From Dehalococcoidia bacterium (lineage in GTDB: Bacteria; Chloroflexota; Dehalococcoidia; E44-bin15), in NCBI GenBank assembly GCA_035528575.1, contig DATKYK010000022.1, positions 1 to 40,417 on the forward strand: DNA of 40,417 nt, in the 5' to 3' direction. The notes below the pieces were generated by a model, which made no database searches, was not told the DNA's origin, and worked only from the letters and a program-made list of their open reading frames with translations. The first letter of the stretch is position 1, and each line of letters opens with the position of its first letter. Position numbers and translations under genes: made by a program. Positions 26,065 to 33,331 of this stretch are shown piece by piece.

Positions 26065-26180
26065 TTCAATATCACAACAAGTATGAAGCCGTGCTCAGTT
26101 TATGCTTTTCCGAAGCAGAAAACAAGCTACCGAATTGACTCATCCAGTATATTGGTGATACGCAACCGTTCACCGTCTTT

Positions 26181-26285
26181 TCCCCGTCATTGCCACGAAA
26201 ATAGAGCTACGTTCTCTGTCGTTCCAAACTTGTTTCGGAATCTCAAGATTAATACTGGGATGCTGAAACAAGTTCAGCATGACAA
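26181..26285 (-). repeat. Partial R1 repeat and adjoining hairpin repeat
   Basis: 26181-26207 is the reverse complement of the R1 end block (compare AGGGCTCTATTTTCG and GGCAATGAC). Next to it lies another short repeat, TTCCAAACTTGTTTCGGAA, then an 8-bp stem ATGCTGAA/TTCAGCAT at 26260-26280. Such sequence gives spurious peptides on translation (a small open frame at 26083-26322), which I do not count as a gene. Confidence 0.6.
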
Positions 26286-26292
26286 GGGCGAA

Positions 26293-27732
26293 TCAGCCCT
26301 TGACCACGCCCATGGGTCTTGATCTGGCCACCTTGCGCGAGATGCCGGCGCGGTGAGTCACCTCTACCACCTGGGCGACATCCTTATATGCCGCCGATGC
26401 CTCCTCAGCCAGCGAAGACATGCTCCCCGCCTTGACGGTGATCCCCTGTTCGGCAAGCCCTCTGGCCACATCGACACCGCGCAGGCTTCGCTTGGCAGCA
26501 GAGCGGCTCTGCACCCGCCCCGCGCCGTGGCAGGTGGAACCAAAGGTCTCCGCCATCGCCCGCTGGGTGCCTACCAGAACGTAGGAATAACGGCCCATAT
26601 CGCCGGGGATGAGCACCGGCTGCCCGATATCGGCATAGATGTCGGGCACCTCCGGCTGTCCCGCAGGAAAGGCCCTGGTGGCCCCTTTGCGGTGAATACA
26701 GAGGGCGAGCCGCTTACCCTCTACCTCGTACTCCTCCATCTTGGCGATGTTGTGAGCCACATCGTAGACCATCTCCATGCCCAGCTCGCGGGGACTCTTG
26801 CTAAACACCTGGATAAAGGACTCTCTGGCCCAATGGGTGATGCACTGGCGGTTGGCCCAGGCGTAGTTGGCAGCACAGGCCATAGCAGCAAAGTAGGCCT
26901 GTCCCTCGGGGGATCTCACCGGTGCGCAGGCTAGCTGACGGTCAGGGAGATTGATCCCGTACTTCGCTACCGCCGTTCCCATGGTCGCTAAATGGTCGGT
27001 GCAAACCTGATGACCAAAGCCCCGCGATCCGGTATGTATAAGGAGCAGTACCTGGCCCACCCGCTCAATGCCCATGACCGAGGCGACTTCGGGCTCGTAG
27101 ACCTCATCCACCACCCCCACCTCAATGAAGTGGTTCCCCGCACCCAGCGTTCCCAGTTGAGGGGCGCCACGCTGCTTTGCCTTGGCGCTCACCTGCTCGG
27201 GGTCGGCACCCTCCATAGCTCCCTGCTCCTCGGTGACCTCCAGGTCCCTCGCCTCCCCATACCCCCGCTCCACCGCCCACCTGGCACCCTTTAGAAGCAC
27301 ATTTTCCATCTCCCGCTCTTTCAGTTTCAGCTTGCCCTGGGAGCCCACACCCGAGGGCACATTACGATAAAGTGTGTCCACCAGCTCCCCGATCCGGGGT
27401 CTAACCTCCTCCTCGGTGAGGTTGGTACGCAGCAGCCTAACCCCGCAATTTATATCGAAACCGACCCCTCCCGGCGAGATTACCCCATCCGATACCCTGG
27501 TAGCGGCAACACCACCAATGGGGAAGCCGTAGCCCCAGTGTATATCGGGCATAGCCAGGGAGCGGGATACGATCCCGGGGAGGAAGGCCACATTGGCTAC
27601 CTGCTCCAGTGCCTGCTCCTCCTTTATATGGGACAGCATTCCCTCATCGGCGTAGATGAGCCCGGGCACCCTCATCCCCGCCTTATAGCTCTGCGGGATC
27701 TCCCATCTATAATCGTCGATCCTGTTTAACAC
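26293..27732 (-). CDS. rtcB: RtcB-type RNA ligase (3'-phosphate/5'-OH)
   Basis: 479 residues from a GTG at 27732, chosen because AAGGGG lies 5 nt upstream and the protein then begins LNRIDDYRWEIP as in homologues; an upstream in-frame GTG at 27771 would add 13 atypical residues. Metal and catalytic motifs: D93 and C96 in GFDINCGVRLL, H in GAGNHFIEVG, HTGSRGFGHQ, DVAHNIAK and the guanylylated His in HRKGATRAFPAG. It joins RNA ends with 2',3'-cyclic phosphate or 3'-phosphate to 5'-OH using GTP and manganese, for RNA repair or splicing. It follows archease by 42 nt, the classical partnership. Confidence 0.96.
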   Translation of the reverse strand: MLNRIDDYRWEIPQSYKAGMRVPGLIYADEGMLSHIKEEQALEQVANVAFLPGIVSRSLAMPDIHWGYGFPIGGVAATRVSDGVISPGGVGFDINCGVRLLRTNLTEEEVRPRIGELVDTLYRNVPSGVGSQGKLKLKEREMENVLLKGARWAVERGYGEARDLEVTEEQGAMEGADPEQVSAKAKQRGAPQLGTLGAGNHFIEVGVVDEVYEPEVASVMGIERVGQVLLLIHTGSRGFGHQVCTDHLATMGTAVAKYGINLPDRQLACAPVRSPEGQAYFAAMACAANYAWANRQCITHWARESFIQVFSKSPRELGMEMVYDVAHNIAKMEEYEVEGKRLALCIHRKGATRAFPAGQPEVPDIYADIGQPVLIPGDMGRYSYVLVGTQRAMAETFGSTCHGAGRVQSRSAAKRSLRGVDVARGLAEQGITVKAGSMSSLAEEASAAYKDVAQVVEVTHRAGISRKVARSRPMGVVKG

Positions 27733-27774
27733 CGATACCCCTTTTTCGCTCTCCCCCCGACACCCCCACACCCC

Positions 27775-28197
27775 CTAGATATCAAAGAGCACCTGAACCC
27801 TGAAGCCCTTTTCACTCTCCCCCTCAACCCTGAGCATGTGATAGGTGGCTGCCTTGAACCCCACTTTTATCCGGTGACGCTGGGGGTCGATCCTTTCCCC
27901 GTAGCACATTGCCCTGAGCCTCGTCTCACCTAGCTCGCTGATTTCAAACCTCTTGAAGAGCACACTCTCCACCTCGAAGAGGTAGATCAGCTCGTTGAGC
28001 CAGGCCACCAGGAGCTCCGACCGGTCCTCAGCGGTTACCTCAACCTGGTGGCAGCTATCATCGCCCACACCCTCAAGGTCGACCATCAGGCTAAAGAGGC
28101 CGTAGGCTGCATTTGCAAAGGCCTCCTTCAGGTCTGCCCCATAGGCGGCGATGCCGATATCAGCCGTATGGTCGATAACCTCGAACCTTTTTCCCAT
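27775..28197 (-). CDS. Archease (RtcB activator)
   Basis: 140 residues from the ATG at 28197 with GGGGA 8 nt upstream. The frame stays open to 28383, but that extension is encoded by the R1 repeat and is not part of the protein. Archease signatures: FEVIDHTADIGIAAYG near the N-terminus, an acidic core, and the C-terminal GFKAATYHML plus VQVLFDI. Conserved Asp residues of the metal site (D in HTAD and the final D of LFDI) are visible. It activates RtcB guanylylation and multiple turnover. A TATAAT at 28211-28216 (minus) lies very close to the ribosome-binding site, so I do not claim it as the promoter. Confidence 0.93.
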   Translation of the reverse strand: MGKRFEVIDHTADIGIAAYGADLKEAFANAAYGLFSLMVDLEGVGDDSCHQVEVTAEDRSELLVAWLNELIYLFEVESVLFKRFEISELGETRLRAMCYGERIDPQRHRIKVGFKAATYHMLRVEGESEKGFRVQVLFDI

Positions 28198-28240
28198 ATA
28201 TATCGTCCCCATTATACCAAAAGGGCTCCCACAGTTCACC

Positions 28241-28429
28241 CACATCATTTCTATGAAAATAAAGCCCTTAAATCTCTTGACGAAACCTTCGTCCATGTCA
28301 TTCCCGCGCAGGCGGGAATCTAGGCCGACCATTCTCTGGATTCCTGCTTCCGCAGGAATGATAGACAAAGCCGGTGCAAGCATGTACCATTTTTATCCCT
28401 GGTGATGCATATTTCAATAGGCATGTTGG
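28241..28429 (-). repeat. Dispersed repeat family R1, copy 2
   Basis: Reverse-oriented copy. It contains ATTCCC-N8-GGGAAT at 28300-28319 and a second palindrome, ATTCCTGC/GCAGGAAT, at 28340-28359, followed by the CCGGCTTTGTCTATC and CCAACATGC blocks shared with the other copies. It ends ~45 nt before the archease start. Confidence 0.78.
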
Positions 28430-28479
28430 ATATCTATGAAAGTAGTGTCTATGTAAAAAGACATTATGGATTCTTCGCT

Positions 28480-28640
28480 GCCCCTAGCTTCGCTCAGGGC
28501 TTCGGCTCAGAATCTATGAAATCCTTTAGGCCCTCCGCCGGGTTTACCCTGATGCGCCCAAGCTCTGAACAGAGCGAAGAGGAGATTCTTCCCCCGAGGC
28601 CGGAAGGTCGGCCCACGCTTCGGCCCAAATCGTCCAATAA
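28480..28640 (+). repeat. Mosaic of short repeat modules R3 and R2
   Basis: 28482-28515 (CTAGCTTCGCTCAGGGCTTC) recurs with few changes at 38293-38325, next to R1 copy 3. 28596-28626 (GAGGCCGGAAGGTCGGCCCA) recurs inside R1 copy 1 near 8610. The whole gap 28430-28785 has no supportable gene apart from these modules. Confidence 0.6.
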
Positions 28641-28785
28641 ATCGGGCTCTCGCAAAGCGGATGGGTCAGAATGGCAGACGGCGAATGGCTCCAAGTGGCA
28701 AGAAAGGTAGGCCGAACTACTAAGTGAGGGAATTATATTGACAACTAATCCTCTTTCTGTAATGATATACTAAGGAGGTGTCAAG

Positions 28786-29412
28786 CTGAGATTCCCTTTT
28801 ATACCCAGGGAGGAGAAGTTCTTTGATCTTCTTGAAGAAAGCGCCCGCAATGCAGTGAAGGCAGCAAGCCTCCTTGCTGAACTTATCAACAATTGGGAGA
28901 ATGTGGAATCAAAGGTTCGGCATATCACAGATCTAGAGCACCACGGGGATGAGATCACCCACCGCATCATCGCGCAGCTGCACGCCACATTCGTTACACC
29001 CATCGACCGAGAGGATATCTCACAGCTTGCCCATTGCATGGACGATGTGATGGACCTTATTGAGGCGGCGGCGGTGGACATGCTTATCTACGAGGTGAAG
29101 CGGCCCACGGAGAAGGCGCGGGAGCTGGCGGATATACTGGTCAGGACAACCTCAGAGGTCATAGCGGCAATACCAATGCTGCGCCGCCGTAATCAGCTAA
29201 ACAAGATGCCGGAGCACTGCATAGAGATAAATCGGCTGGAGAATGAGGCCGATACGGTGGTGCGCTCCGCCCTGGCGGAGCTTTTTCACGACCAAATTGA
29301 CCTTGCCTATGTAATAAAGTGGCGGGAGATCTATGACCACATGGAGACCGCTACCGACCGCTGTGAGGATATCGCCAATGTCCTCGAAGGGGTTATGATC
29401 AAGCGTGCCTGA
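28786..29412 (+). CDS. DUF47/PhoU-like phosphate-transport regulator, CTG start
   Basis: 208 residues. The only in-frame start downstream of the stop at 28771 that fits is CTG at 28786, with a perfect AGGAGGTG 5 nt upstream. It gives the typical family N-terminus RFPFIPREEKFFDLLEE. A GTG at 28855 would cut this conserved helix. The rest is alpha-helical, with ITDLEHHGDEITH and DREDISQLAHCMDDVMDLIE, family motifs thought to bind metal. DUF47 genes usually precede a PiT permease, as here (4 or 9 nt away), and are believed to control it. A TTGACA at 28738-28743 lies upstream but has no well-spaced -10. Confidence 0.88.
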   Translation: MRFPFIPREEKFFDLLEESARNAVKAASLLAELINNWENVESKVRHITDLEHHGDEITHRIIAQLHATFVTPIDREDISQLAHCMDDVMDLIEAAAVDMLIYEVKRPTEKARELADILVRTTSEVIAAIPMLRRRNQLNKMPEHCIEINRLENEADTVVRSALAELFHDQIDLAYVIKWREIYDHMETATDRCEDIANVLEGVMIKRA

Positions 29413-30380
29413 GTTATAACTTGTTCATCCTTGTAATTATTCTCGCCGTCGGATTCGCCCTTGTAAACGGCTTCAATGACGCCGCTAATGCCATCGCCAC
29501 CGTAGTCGGCACCCGCTCTCTCTCCCCCCTTCGTGCCGTGATCATGGCGGCTATCTTCAACTTCGCCGGCGCCGCTACCGGCCTCGCCGTGGCCATAACC
29601 ATCGGCAAGGGCATAGTTGCCCCGGAGTTCCTGGACTACGGCGTCATGCTTGCCGCCCTGTCTGCGGTTATCATCTGGGGCGTCGTGGCAACGCGCCTCG
29701 GCCTTCCTGTAAGCATAAGCCACTCCTTCATAGCCGGCCTTGTCGGTGCAGCGATCGCCGCGGCCGGAAGCGTATCCATTGTGTGGAACACCTTCTACAA
29801 GGTGATTTCATCCGTTGCCATAGCACCGGCACTGGGCTTCACCGGGGGGCTATTAATCATGGTCGCCCTGATGTGGCTACTACGCCGCAGGGCACCCCTC
29901 CGGGTAGAAGGCATCTTCAGCAGGCTGCAGATCCTCACTGCCGCCTTCATGTCCTATGCTCATGGCAAGAACGATGGACAGATGCCCATCGGCATAATGG
30001 CCATGGCACTGGTTATCCACACCGGCAGCGAGTTTCATGTCCCCTTCTGGATGATCGCACTCTCCGCCGGCTCAATCTCCCTGGGCACTCTCTTCGGCGG
30101 CTGGCGCGTCATCAAGACAGTGGGAATCAAGATCACCGCCCTCCGGCCGGTTCATGGCTTCGCCGCCATGGGCTCGGCGGCCACGGTGGTTGAGGTCGCC
30201 TCGGCCTTCGGCATCCCGGTGAGCACCACCCACTGCGTTAGCTCTTCCATTATGGGGGTGGGCGCTACCAAACGTCTCTCCGCGGTGCGCTGGGGGGTTG
30301 CCGGTAATATCTTCATCGCCTGGATCCTTACCTTCCCCATATGTGGCATCATCGGCTGGCTGCTGGGCTCGATACTATAG
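29409..30380 (+). CDS. pit: PiT family inorganic phosphate permease
   Basis: About 320 residues with ~10 membrane helices. It has both halves of the PiT signature: GFALVNGFNDAANAIATVVGTRSLSP near the start, and later YAHGKNDGQMPIG and a GIPVSTTHC segment. It transports phosphate (as metal-phosphate) with a proton or sodium gradient. The start is uncertain: CTG at 29409 would overlap the upstream stop as CTGA and give MSYNLFILV, while TTG at 29421 gives MFILV. Neither has a good ribosome-binding site, so coupling to the DUF47 gene is likely. Confidence 0.92.
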   Translation: MSYNLFILVIILAVGFALVNGFNDAANAIATVVGTRSLSPLRAVIMAAIFNFAGAATGLAVAITIGKGIVAPEFLDYGVMLAALSAVIIWGVVATRLGLPVSISHSFIAGLVGAAIAAAGSVSIVWNTFYKVISSVAIAPALGFTGGLLIMVALMWLLRRRAPLRVEGIFSRLQILTAAFMSYAHGKNDGQMPIGIMAMALVIHTGSEFHVPFWMIALSAGSISLGTLFGGWRVIKTVGIKITALRPVHGFAAMGSAATVVEVASAFGIPVSTTHCVSSSIMGVGATKRLSAVRWGVAGNIFIAWILTFPICGIIGWLLGSIL

Positions 30381-30409
30381 ACATTAGGCTCGTCCAATAG
30401 AGGTGATGC

Positions 30410-30438
30410 TTGCCGAAAAGCTCACCATATGTTATAAA
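30410..30438 (+). promoter_or_regulatory. Sigma70-type promoter of the CoA-transferase pair
   Basis: -35 TTGCCG at 30410-30415, a 17-nt spacer and -10 TATAAA at 30433-30438. A start near 30445 would allow an ATG at 30455 to open a 21-codon leader frame ending at 30520, which overlaps the presumed 5' end of the transferase in another frame. Confidence 0.5.
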
Positions 30439-30498
30439 TATAAACTAGAGAGATATGGTCACCACAATCACCCTTGGGTGGTGGCCTGAGGATTTTCT

Positions 30499-31722
30499 AT
30501 CAAGCGGAAAGAGCAAGTAAGCGAAACGGCCCTCTACGGGGTAAAGGTCCTGGAGTATGCACAGCTTGCCGCCGGCCCCTACTGCACCAAGCTCCTTGCC
30601 GACCTGGGAGCCGAGGTAATAAAAATCGAGCCTCCCCGTATAGGCGATAAGGCGAGGAGGCGGGAACCCTTCCTCCGGGATGTCCCCCATCCGGAGCGGA
30701 GCGGTTTCTTCTTCTACCTCAACACCAACAAGCTGGGGATTACCCTTAACCTTAACACCACCACGGGGCGAAAAATATTCCTGGAGCTGGTAAAGCAGAG
30801 CGATGTCCTGGTGGAGGATAACCCTCCCCTGGCGATGAAAGAGCTGGGCCTGGACTACGAGAGCCTGGCTGGGATAAACCCCCACCTGATTATGACCTCG
30901 ATCACTCCTTTCGGGCAGTACGGCCCCTACCGAGATTACAAATCTTATCATCTCAACGACTATCACGGCAGCGGGATAGCCAAAATCCTGGCCTCCATCC
31001 TGCCCGATGAGACCCCCAGACCCACCAAGGGCCCCGGATTCCTCGGTGACTACGACTGCGGGCTCAACGCCGCTACCGCCACCATGGGAGCCCTATACGA
31101 ACGCTTATTCAGCGGCATGGGACAGCATATCGACATCTCCAAGCAGGAGTCGCTGATGGCCACCGAGAGAATAGAGATAGATATGTTCGGAAATAACGAG
31201 AGGGGAAGCACGGTCTGGATGCAATACATGGTAGGAGGGCTGCAGCGCTGCAAGGACGGCTACGTGATGATCACCCTCGGCGGGAGGCATCACTGGGAAG
31301 GCCTCATCGAGCTCCTGGGTAACCCGGACTGGGCCCAGGATGAGAAGTATAGGGAGGAGATAAACACCTATATTTATGCCCAGGAGATAAACCAGCATAT
31401 TGCGGAATGGATGATTAACCAAACCAAGGAGGAGGTCTATCACCGCGCCCAGGCCTTGAACTGCCCCATCGGCATTGTAACCACAGTGGAGGACCTGGTC
31501 AACTCGGAGCAGCTCCAATCACGGGAGTTCTTTACCGAGGTGGAGCACCCCGAGATGGGCAAGTTCAAGTGCCCTACAGCACCCTATCGCTTCTCCAGGA
31601 CACCGCTGCGATTTGACCGCCCTGCTCCTTTACTCGGCGAGCACAACGAAGAGGTTCTGGTTGAGCGGTTAGGTTATACCGGGGAGAAGCTGTCACAAAT
31701 GAGAGGGGCCGGGATCATCTAA
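30499..31722 (+). CDS. Class III CoA-transferase (CaiB/BaiF family), unusual or damaged start
   Basis: The frame is open from 30490 and reads ALYGVKVLEYAQLAAGPYC, then LLADLGAEVIKIEPP, the standard family N-terminus. But no ATG, GTG or TTG exists before 30811, which is well inside the fold. The position given uses ATC at 30499, which has GAGGA 6 nt upstream; GTA at 30517 is another position where homologues would start. Catalytic Asp is in FLGDYDCG, followed by GQHIDIS. It transfers CoA between carboxylic acids with a covalent Asp-CoA intermediate. A frameshift from the ATG at 30455, a non-canonical start, or sequence error could each explain the missing start. Confidence 0.82.
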   Translation: MKRKEQVSETALYGVKVLEYAQLAAGPYCTKLLADLGAEVIKIEPPRIGDKARRREPFLRDVPHPERSGFFFYLNTNKLGITLNLNTTTGRKIFLELVKQSDVLVEDNPPLAMKELGLDYESLAGINPHLIMTSITPFGQYGPYRDYKSYHLNDYHGSGIAKILASILPDETPRPTKGPGFLGDYDCGLNAATATMGALYERLFSGMGQHIDISKQESLMATERIEIDMFGNNERGSTVWMQYMVGGLQRCKDGYVMITLGGRHHWEGLIELLGNPDWAQDEKYREEINTYIYAQEINQHIAEWMINQTKEEVYHRAQALNCPIGIVTTVEDLVNSEQLQSREFFTEVEHPEMGKFKCPTAPYRFSRTPLRFDRPAPLLGEHNEEVLVERLGYTGEKLSQMRGAGII

Positions 31723-31742
31723 ACAGGAGGGCTATAGATAGA

Positions 31743-32957
31743 ATGTCGCGCCTACCCCTGGAGGGGATAAGGATAACCGACTTCACCTGGGCCTGGGCCG
31801 GGCCCTATGCCACCATGCTCCTCGCCTTTATGGGAGCCGAGGTGATCAAGGTCGAGACCAGCAAGCGCCCCGACCACACCAGGTTGCGCGCCCTGGCGAC
31901 CGGTCCCGGCGCTAAAGACCCCGACTGGTCCCCTATTTTCAACGACCTCAATCTCAACAAGATGGCCATCACCCTCGACCTTTCCCGTCCCAGGGCAGTG
32001 GGGCTGGCAAAAGGGCTAGTGGGAATAAGCGATGTAGTGACGGAGAATTTCCGCCCCGGGGTAATGGACCGGCTGGGGCTGGGGTACGAAGCGCTCAAGG
32101 AAGTAAAGCCCGATATTGTCATGCTCTCATCATCATCGCATGGCGCTGCCGGGCCGGATAGTAAATACGCCGGCTACGCCCCTATCTTCGCCACCCACGG
32201 TGGCCTCGCCCACCTCACCGGCTACCCCGATGCCCGTCCTGTCCCGCTTATGGGTTCCAGCGACCTGAGAAGCGCCGCCACCAGTGCCTTCGCCATCCTC
32301 ATCGCCCTATTTCACCGCGCCCGTAGCGGTGAGGGTCAGCGTATCGACCTCTCCTCCGTCGAGACCATCTCCGTGCTCATTGGCGATGCCCTCCTCGACT
32401 ACATCCTGAATAAGCGGATTCCCATCCGCCAGGGGAACCGCGATGAAATCATGGCGCCCCACAACTGCTATCCCTGCCAGGGTGAGGATAAATGGGTCTC
32501 CATCGCCATAGCCACAGAGGAGGAGTGGCAATCATTTTGCCATACCATGGGAGATCCCCCATGGACCGGTTATGAAAAATTCAGCGATGCTTACCGCCGG
32601 TGGCAGAACCAAGAGGAGATGGATCGGCTCATCGGGGAGTGGACGATGAACTATACCCACTATGAGGTAGCCCAAAGGCTGCAGCAGGCGGGGGTCGCCG
32701 CTATCCCATCCTTCGACGGCACGGAGCTATTCCTGGACCCCCACCTCAAAGAGCGCGGGCTTGCCACCGAGGTGATTCACCCCAGGGTCGGAAAGCGCGT
32801 GGTGCTCAACCCGCCGTGGAAATTCTCAGAAACACCGGCTCAGATTTCCCAGCGTGGCCCGCTACTGGGGGAGCACAACAAATATATCTTTGGTGACCTG
32901 CTGGGGATACCTGAAGAGGAGATTACCCAAATGGAAGAAGAGGGGGTTTTCTACTAG
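31743..32957 (+). CDS. Class III CoA-transferase (CaiB/BaiF family), second subunit or paralogue
   Basis: 404 residues, ATG with AGGAGG about 12 nt upstream. Family motifs: FTWAWAGPYATMLLAFMGAEVIKVE, LDLSRP, ENFRPGVMDRLGLGYE and a catalytic Asp in GSSDLRSAA, then GEGQRIDLS. It shares only family-level similarity with the gene before it, and both end with a similar LLGEHN segment, so the two may form a heteromer like the BbsE/BbsF pair, or two separate enzymes. The substrate is unknown. Its stop codon interlocks with the stop of the convergent moaE in a shared CTAG. Confidence 0.9.
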   Translation: MSRLPLEGIRITDFTWAWAGPYATMLLAFMGAEVIKVETSKRPDHTRLRALATGPGAKDPDWSPIFNDLNLNKMAITLDLSRPRAVGLAKGLVGISDVVTENFRPGVMDRLGLGYEALKEVKPDIVMLSSSSHGAAGPDSKYAGYAPIFATHGGLAHLTGYPDARPVPLMGSSDLRSAATSAFAILIALFHRARSGEGQRIDLSSVETISVLIGDALLDYILNKRIPIRQGNRDEIMAPHNCYPCQGEDKWVSIAIATEEEWQSFCHTMGDPPWTGYEKFSDAYRRWQNQEEMDRLIGEWTMNYTHYEVAQRLQQAGVAAIPSFDGTELFLDPHLKERGLATEVIHPRVGKRVVLNPPWKFSETPAQISQRGPLLGEHNKYIFGDLLGIPEEEITQMEEEGVFY

Positions 32958-33331
32958 AGAATCTCTCTTATCAAGATGTTCTCTTTAGCACGATCCACGG
33001 CATGCTGACAGGCCTCAAAGGCCTCCTTGCGATGAGGGGCTGCAACGGCAACAACCATGATGACATCCCCCACCTCAATCCTACCCACCCGGTGACAGAT
33101 TGCCACATTCTCAAGCTGCCAGTTAGCGCGTATCTCATCATCGATCTTTCGAAGCTGTTGCTCCGCCCTTTGCTTATCACTCTCACATTCGGCGAAGCGG
33201 ACCTGCTTGCCGCTTGCGGAGTCCCGGCGCAACGAACCGATAAAGCTTACCGTCGCCCCGTTACTGGAATCACCTCTCACCCTATCTATGATAGTATCAG
33301 GGAAGATGGGGTCCGGTGTTACCTTAACCAC
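32954..33331 (-). CDS. moaE: MoaE-like molybdopterin synthase catalytic subunit, short C-terminus
   Basis: 125 residues from a GTG at 33331 that overlaps the end of ftsH by 8 nt; an in-frame ATG at 33406 would lie deep inside ftsH. MoaE features: GATVSFIGSLRRDS, a KIDDEIRANW helix, and CHRVGRIEVGDVIMVVAVAAPHRKEAFEA. In molybdopterin synthase this subunit inserts sulfur from MoaD into precursor Z. The protein ends at AKENILIREIL. One lysine of the E. coli pair (K119) is matched, but the second (K126) appears replaced by Arg, and the usual 15-25-residue tail is missing. Activity is therefore uncertain. No moaD or other moa gene is nearby. Confidence 0.78.
   Translation of the reverse strand: MVKVTPDPIFPDTIIDRVRGDSSNGATVSFIGSLRRDSASGKQVRFAECESDKQRAEQQLRKIDDEIRANWQLENVAICHRVGRIEVGDVIMVVAVAAPHRKEAFEACQHAVDRAKENILIREIL

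Noticed and set aside
26083-26322. 79-codon frame containing LFRNLK and LKQVQHDKG
   Set aside because: This peptide is the typical translation of short palindromic repeats, not a gene.
28200-28429. CRISPR or riboswitch in the palindrome-rich region upstream of archease
   Set aside because: The palindromes are not regularly spaced tandem repeats, and the whole segment matches the dispersed R1 family found elsewhere.
28738-28771. Promoter for the DUF47 gene (perfect TTGACA)
   Set aside because: The only good -10 (TATACT at 28766-28771) is 22 nt away; a 17-nt spacing gives AATGAT, whose start would cut off the ribosome-binding site.
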